The position numbers and the translations under genes are program-made. Shown here in pieces: positions 35,982-44,155 of a DNA stretch of 64,000 nt. Positions within the stretch are counted from its first letter, which is position 1; each line of letters begins with the position of its first letter. The DNA comes from Bordetella genomosp. 1 (GTDB lineage: Bacteria > Pseudomonadota > Gammaproteobacteria > Burkholderiales > Burkholderiaceae_B), in NCBI RefSeq assembly GCF_002261335.1, contig NZ_NEVL01000005.1, positions 124,001 through 188,000 on the forward strand. The letters run 5' to 3'. A model generated the notes under the pieces. The model was given only the letters and a program-made list of their open reading frames with translations. It made no database searches and was not told where the DNA came from.

Positions 35982-37643
35982 TCAGGCCGTGGCCCGCTGG
36001 CCGGCCTGCGCTTCGTCTTCGAGCCGCCAGCGCAGCCGCACGCCGCCGCTCTGGGTGGACTCGAGCGCCGGAATCGCGCGCAGCAGCGAGCGTGTGTAGG
36101 GATCGCGCGGGCGGTCGAAGATCTCGTCGCGCGTGCCCTGCTCGATGATGGCGCCGTCCTTCATCACCACCACCCGGTCGGCCACCTGCTCGACCACGCC
36201 CAGGTCATGACTGATGAACAGGCACGAGAATCCGTGCTTTTCCTGCAGGTCCGCGAACAGGTCCAGCACCTGTGCCCGCACCGTCACGTCGAGCGCCGAC
36301 ACGGGTTCGTCGGCGATCACGAAGGCCGGGCGGCGCACGATGGCGCGCGCGATCGCCACGCGCTGGCGCTGGCCGCCCGACATCTCGTGCGGGTAGCGGC
36401 CGGCGTATTCGGGGCCCAGGCCGACCTCGACCAGCACTTCGTCGACGCGCCGGCGCTTCTCGCCCGCGGTCAGCGAGCCCACCAGCCGCAGCCCTTCGCC
36501 CACGAGCTGGCCGATGGTCATGCGCGGATCGAGTGAGGAATAGGGATCCTGGAACACCATCTGGCAATTGAGCCGATACTCGAGCCAGGCAGGCGAGTCG
36601 CGGCCGACCGGCTGGCCGCGGAACAGAATCTCGCCCGCCGCCGGTTTGAGCAGGCCGGCGATGGCGCGGCCCAGCGTGGTCTTGCCCGACCCCGAGCCGC
36701 CCACCACCGCCACCACCTCGCGCGGCCGCACGGTCAGGTCGATGCCGCCCAGCGCGCGCTTGGCGGCGGTGCGCGAGAACAGCCGCTGGTGGCCGGCGTA
36801 GTCGACCACCAGCTGGCGCACCTCGATGATGGGCGCGTCGGCTGCCGGCGCGCGCGCGGGCAGCCGGCGCGGCATGGCGTCGAGCAGCTTGCGGGTATAG
36901 GGCTCCTGCGGCCGCGCCAGGATGTCGTCGGTGCGGCCCGTCTCGACCACCCTGCCCTGCTGCATCACCACCACGCGCTCGGTGTAGCGCGCCACCATGG
37001 GCAGGTCGTGGCTGATCATGAGCACCGCGGTGTTGTGCTCGCGGGTGAGCGCCACCATCAGCTCGAGCACGTCGCGCTGCACCACCGCGTCGAGCGCGGT
37101 GGTCGGCTCGTCGGCGATCAGGAGCGCGGGCTCGAGCAGCATCACCGAGGCCAGCATCATGCGCTGGCGCATGCCGCCGGAAAACTCGTGCGGCCAGGCC
37201 GACAGCGCGGCCAGCGGATCGCGGATGCCGACGCGGCCGAGCATGTCGAGGATGCGGGCGCGGCGCGCCGCCGCGTCCAGGTCGCGCCGGTGCAGCCTGA
37301 GGCCCTCGTCGAGCTGGCGGCCGATCTGCATCGAGGGATTGAGCGAGGTCATGGGCTCCTGGAACACCATGCCGATGCGCGCGCCGCGCAGCGCCCGCAA
37401 GGCGCGCGGCGAGGCCTGCGTCACGTCGGTGCCCTCGAACAGGATCGCCCCGCCGGCACACACCAGCGGCGGCGGCGTGAGCCCCATGATGGCGCGGGCG
37501 GCCTGCGTCTTGCCGCTGCCCGATTCGCCCACGATGCCCACCATCTCGCCCGGCGCCACCTCGAACGACACGTCGCTGACGATCTGCCGGCCGCCCTCGC
37601 CCACCGTGAGCGTCAGACCGGAAACGGAAACCAGTGCGGCCAT
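35982..37643 (-). CDS. Peptide ABC importer ATPase, two fused ATP-binding domains
   Basis: 553-residue protein with DppD- and DppF-like domains in one chain, as in GsiA/YejF. Domain 1 (about 1-260): Walker A GESGSGKTQ, signature FSGGMRQRM, then LLIADEPTTALD. Domain 2 (about 285-550): GGSGSGKTT, signature MSGGQRQRV, FVIADEPVSALD. Each half ends with the oligopeptide C-terminal extension. Energises the DppBC-like permease encoded directly upstream; start and upstream stop overlap by one base (TGATG), so translation is coupled. Confidence 0.93.
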   Translation of the reverse strand: MAALVSVSGLTLTVGEGGRQIVSDVSFEVAPGEMVGIVGESGSGKTQAARAIMGLTPPPLVCAGGAILFEGTDVTQASPRALRALRGARIGMVFQEPMTSLNPSMQIGRQLDEGLRLHRRDLDAAARRARILDMLGRVGIRDPLAALSAWPHEFSGGMRQRMMLASVMLLEPALLIADEPTTALDAVVQRDVLELMVALTREHNTAVLMISHDLPMVARYTERVVVMQQGRVVETGRTDDILARPQEPYTRKLLDAMPRRLPARAPAADAPIIEVRQLVVDYAGHQRLFSRTAAKRALGGIDLTVRPREVVAVVGGSGSGKTTLGRAIAGLLKPAAGEILFRGQPVGRDSPAWLEYRLNCQMVFQDPYSSLDPRMTIGQLVGEGLRLVGSLTAGEKRRRVDEVLVEVGLGPEYAGRYPHEMSGGQRQRVAIARAIVRRPAFVIADEPVSALDVTVRAQVLDLFADLQEKHGFSCLFISHDLGVVEQVADRVVVMKDGAIIEQGTRDEIFDRPRDPYTRSLLRAIPALESTQSGGVRLRWRLEDEAQAGQRATA

Positions 37644-38461
37644 CAGGCACCCCTCATGCGCGGATCGAGGCGGTCGCGCACGGCGTCGCCCAGCAGGTTG
37701 ATGCCCAGCAACGCCAGCGCGATGCACAGACCGGGAAAGATCGAGAGATAGCTGGCCTGCGCCATGAACGGACGCGCGGCGGCCAGCATGTTGCCCCAGG
37801 TGGGCGCGGGCGGCGGCACGCCGAGGCCGAGGAACGACAGCGCGCTCTCGGCCAGGATGACCCAGCCGAACATCGACGTGGCCAGCACGGTGATGGGCGC
37901 CACGCAGTTCGGCAGCACGTGGCGGAACATGGTGTAGAGCTCGGAGTTGCCCAGCACGCGCGAGGACTCGATGAACTCCTTTTCGCGCAGGGACAGCACG
38001 GTGCCGCGCACGATGCGGGTCACCGAAGGCGTGTAGGCCAGCCCGAGCGCCAGGATGATGCCGTACTTGTTGGCGCCCACGACGGCCAGCAGGCCGAGCG
38101 CCAGCAGCAGGCCCGGAAACGCCAGCAGGGCGTTGTTGAAGGCCATGATGATGCGGTCGGTCCAGCCCCGCACGAAACCCGTCAGGGTGCCGATCAGGGT
38201 GCCGGCCACGATGGCGAAGCCCACCGTGAGCAGGCTGATGAGCACGCTCGACGAGGCGCCCGCCAGCAGGCGCGACAGCTCGTCGCGGCCGAACTCGTCG
38301 GTGCCGAGCAGGAACGTGGCGCTGGGCGGCTTCAGGCGCGAGACGAAATTGATCTTGAGCGGATCGTGGGGCGTCCAGACCGCGCCCATGATGGCGGCGA
38401 TCACCACGATGGCCACGATGGTGCCGCCGATCAGGGCATTGGCTGCGGTGCGTTTTTTCAT
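37643..38461 (-). CDS. Peptide ABC importer permease, DppC type
   Basis: 272-residue inner-membrane permease. The start MKKRTAANALIGG fits family length; helices at about 10-30, 80-105, 120-145, 195-215 and 240-262. Family features are HDPLKINFVSRLKPPSATFLLGTDEFGRDELSRLL at the N-terminal loop and the EAA coupling loop REKEFIESSRVLGNSELYTMFRHVLPN. Overlaps the upstream DppB-type gene by 4 bp (ATGA). Confidence 0.93.
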   Translation of the reverse strand: MKKRTAANALIGGTIVAIVVIAAIMGAVWTPHDPLKINFVSRLKPPSATFLLGTDEFGRDELSRLLAGASSSVLISLLTVGFAIVAGTLIGTLTGFVRGWTDRIIMAFNNALLAFPGLLLALGLLAVVGANKYGIILALGLAYTPSVTRIVRGTVLSLREKEFIESSRVLGNSELYTMFRHVLPNCVAPITVLATSMFGWVILAESALSFLGLGVPPPAPTWGNMLAAARPFMAQASYLSIFPGLCIALALLGINLLGDAVRDRLDPRMRGA

Positions 38462-39402
38462 TCTGCCGTCACCCGGGGGTCGAAGAGCGGATAGCACAGG
38501 TCGATGATCAGGTTGACCACCACGTAGATCACGGCCACGAACAGCAGGCAGCCCTGGATCACCGGGTAGTCGCGCGCGAAGATCGAATCGACCAGCAGGC
38601 GGCCGAGGCCGGGGATCGTGAACACGGTCTCGACCACGGCGATGCCGCCCAGCAGGTTGCCCAGCACCAGGCCGATCAGGGTCCAGGTGGGGCCGAAGGC
38701 GTTGCGGAAGGCGTGGTGGATCAGCACCGACGACTCCGACAGACCCTTGGCGCGGGCATGCGTGATGTAGTCCAGCCGCAGCACCTCGAGCGTGCTGGCG
38801 CGCGCCATGCGCATCAGCACGCCGATCTCGTGCAGGAACAGCGTGAGCACCGGCATCACCAGGTACAGCAGGCCCGCCTTCCAGTCGGTGCTGAGCGAGA
38901 CGTAGCCCACCACCGGCAGCCAGTCGAGCTTCAGGCCGAAGAACAGCAACAGCAGCAGGCCGAGCCAGAAGGTGGGAATCGAGACCAGCAGCGTGGCGCC
39001 CGCGACCAGGATCAGGTCGGGCGCGCGGTTCTGCTTCCAGGCCGCGATCATGCCGGCCGGCACGGCCACCAGCGTGGCGAACAGCACCGCGGCCAGCACG
39101 ACGCGCGCGCTCACCACGAAGCGGTCCCACACCAGGCCCAGCACTGGCTGGCCGGTGTTGATCGAGGTGCCGAGATCGCCGTGCAGCGCGTAGTTGCCCC
39201 AGAGGCCGAACTGGGTCACCCAGTCCTTGTCGAGGCCGAGTTTGGCACGCAGGTCGGCCAGCGCCGCCGGCGTGGCCATGTCGCCCAGCATCAGCTGGGC
39301 GGCGTCGCCGGGAATGAGCCGGATCAGCACGAACACCGCCACGGCCACGATCAGCAGCGTGGGGATGGCCATGACGATACGGGCGAGCGCGAAACGTAGC
39401 AT
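38458..39402 (-). CDS. Peptide ABC importer permease, DppB type
   Basis: 314-residue inner-membrane permease with six helices. N-terminal RFALARIVMAIPTLLIVAVAVFVLIRLIPGDAA is characteristic of DppB; the EAA loop is ASTLEVLRLDYITHARAKGLSESSVLIHHAFRNAF; the C-terminus ends in CYPLFDPRV. Forms the translocation channel with the DppC-type protein. It follows the alpha/beta hydrolase gene by 52 bp in the same operon. Confidence 0.93.
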   Translation of the reverse strand: MLRFALARIVMAIPTLLIVAVAVFVLIRLIPGDAAQLMLGDMATPAALADLRAKLGLDKDWVTQFGLWGNYALHGDLGTSINTGQPVLGLVWDRFVVSARVVLAAVLFATLVAVPAGMIAAWKQNRAPDLILVAGATLLVSIPTFWLGLLLLLFFGLKLDWLPVVGYVSLSTDWKAGLLYLVMPVLTLFLHEIGVLMRMARASTLEVLRLDYITHARAKGLSESSVLIHHAFRNAFGPTWTLIGLVLGNLLGGIAVVETVFTIPGLGRLLVDSIFARDYPVIQGCLLFVAVIYVVVNLIIDLCYPLFDPRVTAE

Positions 39403-39454
39403 GGCACTCTCCTATGACTGCGCCGCGGCGCGGCGGAAACGGGCGGGCACCGGG

Positions 39455-40324
39455 TCAGCCCTGGGGCGCGCGCATCTGGCGCAGCACGCCGGCGAGGAAG
39501 TCCTGTACCTCGGCGCAACACTTCAGGCCGTCGTGCGGCACGTTGTCGACCATATCGAGCGTGACGTTGACGCCCGCGGCCATGAACGAACGGCGCAGCG
39601 ATTCCAGGCGCTCGGGGCGGTTGCGGCCGGCATCGTTGGCGCCCGGCATGAAGAACTTGCCGCCCTCGCGGTGGGTGATTTCCCAGGTCTCGAGGTCGGC
39701 CTTGCCCACCACCATGTGCACCGGCAGGGCGCGCAGCGCGTCCAGGTCGATCGCCTTGCCGAAGCGCGCCTGCACGTCGCGCGTGCCGACCCACCAGTCC
39801 TGCTCGGGGTCGAGCAGCGTGACCGAGCCCGGCGCGCCGATCGAGCTGGCCCACAGGCGGTCCGGGTGCAGCAGCGTGAAGCGGTTCACGTATTGCCCGC
39901 CGCCCGAGTAGCCGAACAGCGCGAAGCGCTGGAAGTTGCGGCCGAACTTCTCGCCCACCTCGCCCACCATGTCGAGCAGCAGCTGGTCGTAGCGGATCTC
40001 GCCTTCGCGCAGCTGCTTGAAGCCGTCGCGGTTGCCGTCGCCCAGCACGCCCACGGGAAACAGCGGGCACAGCACGATGCAGTCGTTCCAGCGCGCGAAC
40101 TCGGCGAACGCGTCGCGGTATTCCACGAAGGCGCGGCCGGTGCCGTGCACGATCACGACCAGTTCCATCGGATGCTGCGCGGCGTCCAGGTGCGGCGGCA
40201 CATACATGCAATAGGAGAAACGCGGGTCGCTGCGCGACGCGAAGATGGTGCTGTGGCCCAGATCGTAGATGGCGCGCGCGCGAGCTTGATCGAGCGGAGA
40301 GACGGTTGCGGCTTCGGCCTGCAT
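39455..40324 (-). CDS. Alpha/beta hydrolase (esterase/PHB-depolymerase-like)
   Basis: 289-residue serine hydrolase. Oxyanion-region VVIVHGTGR, nucleophile elbow FGYSGGGQ, and candidate catalytic His in NVPHDG (with an Asp or Glu in the KADLETWE region) make a complete triad plausible. No signal peptide, so cytoplasmic. First gene of the permease-ATPase operon and directly controlled by the palindrome at 40437. Alongside the C45 enzyme it gives the module a second bond-cleaving activity (ester or amide) on imported material. Precise substrate unknown. Confidence 0.82.
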   Translation of the reverse strand: MQAEAATVSPLDQARARAIYDLGHSTIFASRSDPRFSYCMYVPPHLDAAQHPMELVVIVHGTGRAFVEYRDAFAEFARWNDCIVLCPLFPVGVLGDGNRDGFKQLREGEIRYDQLLLDMVGEVGEKFGRNFQRFALFGYSGGGQYVNRFTLLHPDRLWASSIGAPGSVTLLDPEQDWWVGTRDVQARFGKAIDLDALRALPVHMVVGKADLETWEITHREGGKFFMPGANDAGRNRPERLESLRRSFMAAGVNVTLDMVDNVPHDGLKCCAEVQDFLAGVLRQMRAPQG

Positions 40325-40389
40325 GGAAATCCTCGTGATGCGTGAAAAAGGGAAACGGCGGCGCCTGGCGCGGCGGCGGTTCCCGGGTT

Positions 40390-40431
40390 GCGGCGTAATG
40401 GTTGCGACGTAATGGTTGCGACGTAATGGTT
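40390..40431. repeat. Three 14-bp tandem repeats in a promoter leader
   Basis: Units GCGGCGTAATGGTT, GCGACGTAATGGTT and GCGACGTAATGGTT run head to tail at 40390, 40404 and 40418, ending beside the 40437 operator. They lie in the expected 5' leader of the hydrolase-importer mRNA, 66 bp or more upstream of its start. Confidence 0.95.
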
Positions 40432-40436
40432 GCGTA

Positions 40437-40450
40437 AATTGGCGCCAATT
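40437..40450. promoter_or_regulatory. TTGGCGCCAA operator C (hydrolase-importer operon)
   Basis: The palindrome extends to 14 perfect bases, AATTGGCGCCAATT. A TAGAAT -10-like hexamer on the minus strand (40448-40453) overlaps its edge, so bound protein would block RNA polymerase. Confidence 0.75.
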
Positions 40451-40500
40451 CTAGAGAGAGGTGCGCCCCGGCGGCAACGGGGTAATCCCGTAGGGCCCGC

Positions 40501-40926
40501 TCAGTCGGCCTTGTAGCTCTTGAGGTGGATGCTGGTTTCGGTGGCCGCGATCCCCTTGATCAGCCGTACCCGCTCGAGCACTTCCGACATCTGGCCGATG
40601 CTGCCCACGCGCAGCTCGGCGAGCAGGTCCCAGCGCCCATTGGTGTCGTGCAGCCCCGCCACCGCCGGTTCGCCGAGCAGCAGGTTCACCACGCGGCGGG
40701 TCTCGTGGCCGTCGATCGCGATGCTCATCCAGGCCACGATCTCCTCGGGCACGGCATCGGGCCGCAGGCGCGCGCTGTAGCCCACGATCACGCCGCTGGT
40801 CTCGAGCCGGGCGAGCCTGTTGTTGATGGTGCCGCGCGACACGCCGAGCCGGCGCGCCAGGGTGGCGACGGGCGCGCGCGCATCGGCGCGCAGCATGCCC
40901 AGCAGTTGTTGGTCCAGCGTGTCCAT
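40501..40926 (-). CDS. AsnC/Lrp-family regulator, likely controller of the TTGGCGCCAA regulon
   Basis: 141 residues. Helix-turn-helix at 1-55 (LDQQLLGMLRADARAPVATLARRLGVSRGTINNRLARLETSGVIVGYSARL) and RAM ligand domain (VVNLLLGEPAVAGLHDTNGRWDLLAELRV, VRLIKGIAATETSIHLKSY). ATG at 40926 gives normal family length. It is next to the importer operon, and its own upstream region has a 14-bp version of the palindrome, consistent with autoregulation. The GntR at 35216 is the alternative controller. Confidence 0.9.
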   Translation of the reverse strand: MDTLDQQLLGMLRADARAPVATLARRLGVSRGTINNRLARLETSGVIVGYSARLRPDAVPEEIVAWMSIAIDGHETRRVVNLLLGEPAVAGLHDTNGRWDLLAELRVGSIGQMSEVLERVRLIKGIAATETSIHLKSYKAD

Positions 40927-41008
40927 GAGTGCGGGGGAAAAAGAGGAAGGCGGCGAACGACGCCAGGGCGGCGCGGCACGGCCCGCCGGCATGCGTCGCG
41001 GCCGCGAT

Positions 41009-41022
41009 AATTGGCGCCAATT
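41009..41022. promoter_or_regulatory. TTGGCGCCAA operator D (lrp promoter)
   Basis: A second 14-bp perfect copy, AATTGGCGCCAATT, 83 bp before the lrp start. On the plus strand the same bases could act as a -35 (TTGGCG, then TATGCC 17 bases on) towards the GST gene, so the site may serve both directions. Confidence 0.72.
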
Positions 41023-41196
41023 TTGGAGAGAATTATGCCAGCCCGGCGGGCCGCGCGGGCAGTGGCGTATTCCCTGAGCGCCACGCAGCCCCCAGCGCGC
41101 CCCCGCCCCGCAACGCGCTGTTATGCCCCGCGACAGGGCAGACTGTGCCTGCTCCCGCACCTCGCGACGGCGCTAGACTGCGAGCGCGCGGACGTC

Positions 41197-41217
41197 GCGC
41201 GATGCGCGATGCGCGAT
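41197..41217. repeat. 7-bp tandem repeat across a start region
   Basis: GCGCGAT three times in a row, ending two bases into the ATG at 41216. Each unit contains an ATG but in shifting frames; only the ATGs at 41216 and 41225 are in frame with the GST. Confidence 0.9.
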
Positions 41218-41224
41218 GCCCCTC

Positions 41225-41875
41225 ATGATCCAGATCCTCGGCAAGGCCGCCTCCATCAACGTGCGCAAGGTCCTGTGGGCCTGCGACGAACTCGGGCTGC
41301 GCTACACGCGCGAAGATTGGGGCGCCGGCTTCCGGCCGACCTCCGACCCGGCGTTTCTCGCGCTCAATCCCAACGCCATGGTCCCGGTGCTGCGCGACGG
41401 CGACTTCGTGCTGTGGGAGTCCAACACCATCCTGCGCTATCTCGCCAACCGCCACGGCGCGCACGCCCCGGCGCTCTACCCCGCCGAGCCGCAGGCCCGT
41501 GCGCACGTGGATCAATGGATGGACTGGCAGGCGAGCGACCTGAACACGGCGTGGCGGCCGGCCTTCATGGGACTGGTGCGGCGGCATGCCGACTTTCTCG
41601 ACGCGGCCGGCATCGCGGCTTCGCTCGTCGCCTGGGCGCGCTACATGCAGGTGCTGGAGGGCAGGCTCGAGCGCACCGCCGCCTATGTGGGCGGCGCGGC
41701 CTTCACGCTGGCCGACATTCCCATCGGCCTGTCGGTGACACGTTGGTATCGCACCCTGGAGGTGGCCGGCGCCGCCGGCGCGGCGGCCCCCGCGCTGCCG
41801 GCGGTGCGTGACTACTTCACGCGCCTGCGCGCACGCCCGGGATTCCGGGCCCACGCCGACAATGGCGAACCCTGA
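41225..41875 (+). CDS. Glutathione S-transferase family protein
   Basis: 216 residues from ATG 41225 (219 from 41216; neither has a clear ribosome site). N-terminal thioredoxin-like domain [31 protein letters not shown] with the Ser-Ile-Asn motif seen in GstB-like enzymes, [27 protein letters not shown] for glutathione binding, and a helical C-terminal domain ([16 protein letters not shown]). Cytosolic conjugation or reduction is expected; substrate unknown. Ends against the converging motB-like gene with no gap. Confidence 0.88.
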   Translation: MIQILGKAASINVRKVLWACDELGLRYTREDWGAGFRPTSDPAFLALNPNAMVPVLRDGDFVLWESNTILRYLANRHGAHAPALYPAEPQARAHVDQWMDWQASDLNTAWRPAFMGLVRRHADFLDAAGIAASLVAWARYMQVLEGRLERTAAYVGGAAFTLADIPIGLSVTRWYRTLEVAGAAGAAAPALPAVRDYFTRLRARPGFRAHADNGEP

Positions 41876-43012
41876 TCACTGCGCCGGCGAGGCGACGCTT
41901 GCGGGCGCGACCGTCGCCACGGGCGCGGCGACGACGGCAGGCTCGGCCGTGGCAGGCGCCTGCGCGGCGGAAGCTGCCGCGGGCGCAGTCACGACGGGCG
42001 AACCTGCGGCGGGCGATCCCGCGGCGGGCGCTCCCGAGGCGGGCGTGGCAGCCGGCTTCGCCGCCGCGGGCACGCCCGCGGCCTTCGCGGCAGCGGCAGG
42101 CAGACGCTCCACCGGCTCGCTGTGCGGCGTGATTTCCATGATCAGCTCGACCCGGCGGTTGGCGGCGCGCGCCGCCGGCGTGCTGCCCGCTTCGAGCGGC
42201 CGCGTGTCGGCGTAACCCACCGCGCGCAACCGCGAGCCGGCCACGCCGTCGCGCGTGAGCTCGCGCAGTACGCTGGTGGCGCGGCTGCTCGACAGCTCCC
42301 AGTTCGACGGGAACTGGCGCGTCTGGATCGGCACGTTGTCGCTGTGGCCCTCGACGGAGACCGGATACTCGGAACGCTTGAGCACCTCGGCCACCTTCTT
42401 GATCACGTCCAGGCCGCCCGGGCTGAGCGTCGCCTGGCCCGACGGGAACAGCAGCTCGTTGCTGATGCGGAAGCTGATGGTCTTGTCGTTGACGATCACG
42501 TCGATCGACTTGCCCAGGTCGTCCAGCCCGAGCTGGTCCTTGGTGGGCAGGGCGAGCGCGGGCTCGGCCGGGGCGGGTTCGACCGGCGCGGGCGCGTAGG
42601 TGTCGAACACCATGAAAGGCTGGTCTTCCGCGATCGCGGGCAGGCCGAGCCAGCGGCCGGCCTGGCTGGCATCGGGATCGTTGCCGGCGGGCGGCATCGG
42701 CGCGGCCACGGCGGCGTTCACCGAGCCGACCAGGTCGATGGACGAAGGCGTGGGCGTGAGCGGCGCGCCGCTCAGGCGGGCCACGGCCAGCAGCACCACG
42801 AACAGCGCCAGCAGCAGCGTGATCAGGTCGAGATACGTGACCAGCCAGCCCTCGGACTCGTGATCCTGGTTTTCCGGCACATGCCAGCGTTCGAAGCGGG
42901 CGGTACCCGCCGCGCGCGCCACCTTGGCGGCGCGCTCGCGTTCGGCGGCCTCCTGGCGCTTGCGGGCCGCCTCGATCCGGTCGGCCAGCGTGGACGAGAT
43001 CGCGAGGCTCAT
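41876..43012 (-). CDS. MotB-like stator protein with OmpA domain and Ala/Pro-rich tail
   Basis: 378 residues. One transmembrane helix (about 57-78) with the proton-path Asp62 (TYLDLITLLLALF), a linker with APVEPAPAEPA, then an OmpA/peptidoglycan-binding domain at about 165-305 (LLFPSGQATLSPGG, VEGHSDNVPI, NWELSSSRATSVLREL, NRRVELIMEI). After it comes about 65 residues of Ala/Pro/Val-rich low complexity (GAPAAGSPAAGSP and similar), absent from standard MotB. Co-translated with the MotA-like gene (ATGA). No other flagellar gene is in the window, so this may be an accessory stator (MotCD type) or another energised system. Confidence 0.87.
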   Translation of the reverse strand: MSLAISSTLADRIEAARKRQEAAERERAAKVARAAGTARFERWHVPENQDHESEGWLVTYLDLITLLLALFVVLLAVARLSGAPLTPTPSSIDLVGSVNAAVAAPMPPAGNDPDASQAGRWLGLPAIAEDQPFMVFDTYAPAPVEPAPAEPALALPTKDQLGLDDLGKSIDVIVNDKTISFRISNELLFPSGQATLSPGGLDVIKKVAEVLKRSEYPVSVEGHSDNVPIQTRQFPSNWELSSSRATSVLRELTRDGVAGSRLRAVGYADTRPLEAGSTPAARAANRRVELIMEITPHSEPVERLPAAAAKAAGVPAAAKPAATPASGAPAAGSPAAGSPVVTAPAAASAAQAPATAEPAVVAAPVATVAPASVASPAQ

Positions 43013-43902
43013 TTGCGCGGCGCGCTGGGTGCGTTGGCGGCACGCGCGCCGCCCAGGATCGGCGGCATGCGCAGCGGACCGCGCGCCGGCTTGGCCGGCT
43101 TGGCGGCCGCGCGGGCGGCGGCATCGGCCGAGCCGTCATCGATTTCGTCTTCGATGTGCGCCACGAAGGAATTGAGCGTCTCGCGCACCACGGCCGGGCC
43201 GCGGCGCTCGCACATCATCGCGATGCCCTGCAGCACCATGTTCATCACTTCCACGCGCTGCGCGGTGCGGCGCTCGAGCTTGACGGCGATCGGCTTGAAC
43301 ACCAGGTTGGCCAGCAGGATGCCGTAGAAAGTGGTGATCAGGCCCACCGCGAGCTGCTCGCCGATCTGCTGCATCGTGCCGGTGCCGAGCACCGACATCA
43401 TGTTGACCAGGCCCACCAGGGTGCCGAGCATGCCGAAGGCAGGCGCGAAGCCCGCCATGACGCGGAACATCTGCGCCTCGGCGTGTTCCCGCGCGCGCAG
43501 GCGGGCGATGCGCCATTGCAGCAGCTCGATGATCTGGTCTTCGGGCGTGTTGTCGATCACCAGTTGCACACCCGTGCGCAGGAACGGATTGGACACGTTC
43601 TTGAGCGCGGCCTCGACCTTGCGCACATCGTTGTTCATCCACAGCTGCGCCAGCGACACCAGCTCCTCGATGTCGCGCTCGGTGTCGAGCTTGTCGTGGC
43701 GGAACACGGTGGTCACGAGGCGGAACACGCGGCGCACCTCGCGCAGCGGATAGGCCAGGAACAGCGCGGCCGCGGTGCCGCCCACGACGATGGCCAGGCC
43801 CGGCGCATTGAAGTAGATGGACGGCGAGGTGGCCGACAGTGCCACCACCAGGATCAACGTGACCACGCCAACGGCGGCGCCGATCAGGGTCGAAGGATTC
43901 AT
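43009..43902 (-). CDS. MotA-like stator protein
   Basis: 297-residue inner-membrane MotA/TolQ/ExbB-family protein. Start MNPSTLIGAAVGVVTLILVVAL with AGGGG-like ribosome site. Four helices: about 5-25, 33-50, 150-172 and 182-205 (FRVMAGFAPAFGMLGTLVGLVNMMS; GLITTFYGILLANLVFKPIAVKLE). The cytoplasmic loop contains the RKVEAALKNVSNPFLRTG region that meets the flagellar rotor in MotA proteins. The C-terminal 40 residues are Ala/Pro/Lys-rich. Forms the ion channel with the downstream MotB-like protein. Confidence 0.88.
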   Translation of the reverse strand: MNPSTLIGAAVGVVTLILVVALSATSPSIYFNAPGLAIVVGGTAAALFLAYPLREVRRVFRLVTTVFRHDKLDTERDIEELVSLAQLWMNNDVRKVEAALKNVSNPFLRTGVQLVIDNTPEDQIIELLQWRIARLRAREHAEAQMFRVMAGFAPAFGMLGTLVGLVNMMSVLGTGTMQQIGEQLAVGLITTFYGILLANLVFKPIAVKLERRTAQRVEVMNMVLQGIAMMCERRGPAVVRETLNSFVAHIEDEIDDGSADAAARAAAKPAKPARGPLRMPPILGGARAANAPSAPRK

Positions 43903-44155
43903 GGGTGCTTGCCCCTGTAGAGAATGCGGTACGGAAAGGCGCGGCCCCGAGGCGGACGGCGCGGGCTGCGGCCGCGGCGCGCGCTGGCGCACCCCGGGCA
44001 GGATGGAAGGAATTCTAGGCGGGGCGGCCGGTCGCCAATCGGCCGGATAAAGGCAGGAAATCCGGGTAGCCGGCGCCTTTGTGTTTCAGCGAAAAATAAG
44101 GGACGCAATTCGCGCGGCGCGGCACGCCGGCGCGGGCTACGGTAAAGTGGCGCCC

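Noticed and set aside
41036-41811. Possible ORF from ATG 41036 with a GGAGAG ribosome-like site
   Set aside because: It overlaps the GST gene out of frame for most of its length and reads as Arg/Ala-rich noise; the GST frame has clear family motifs.
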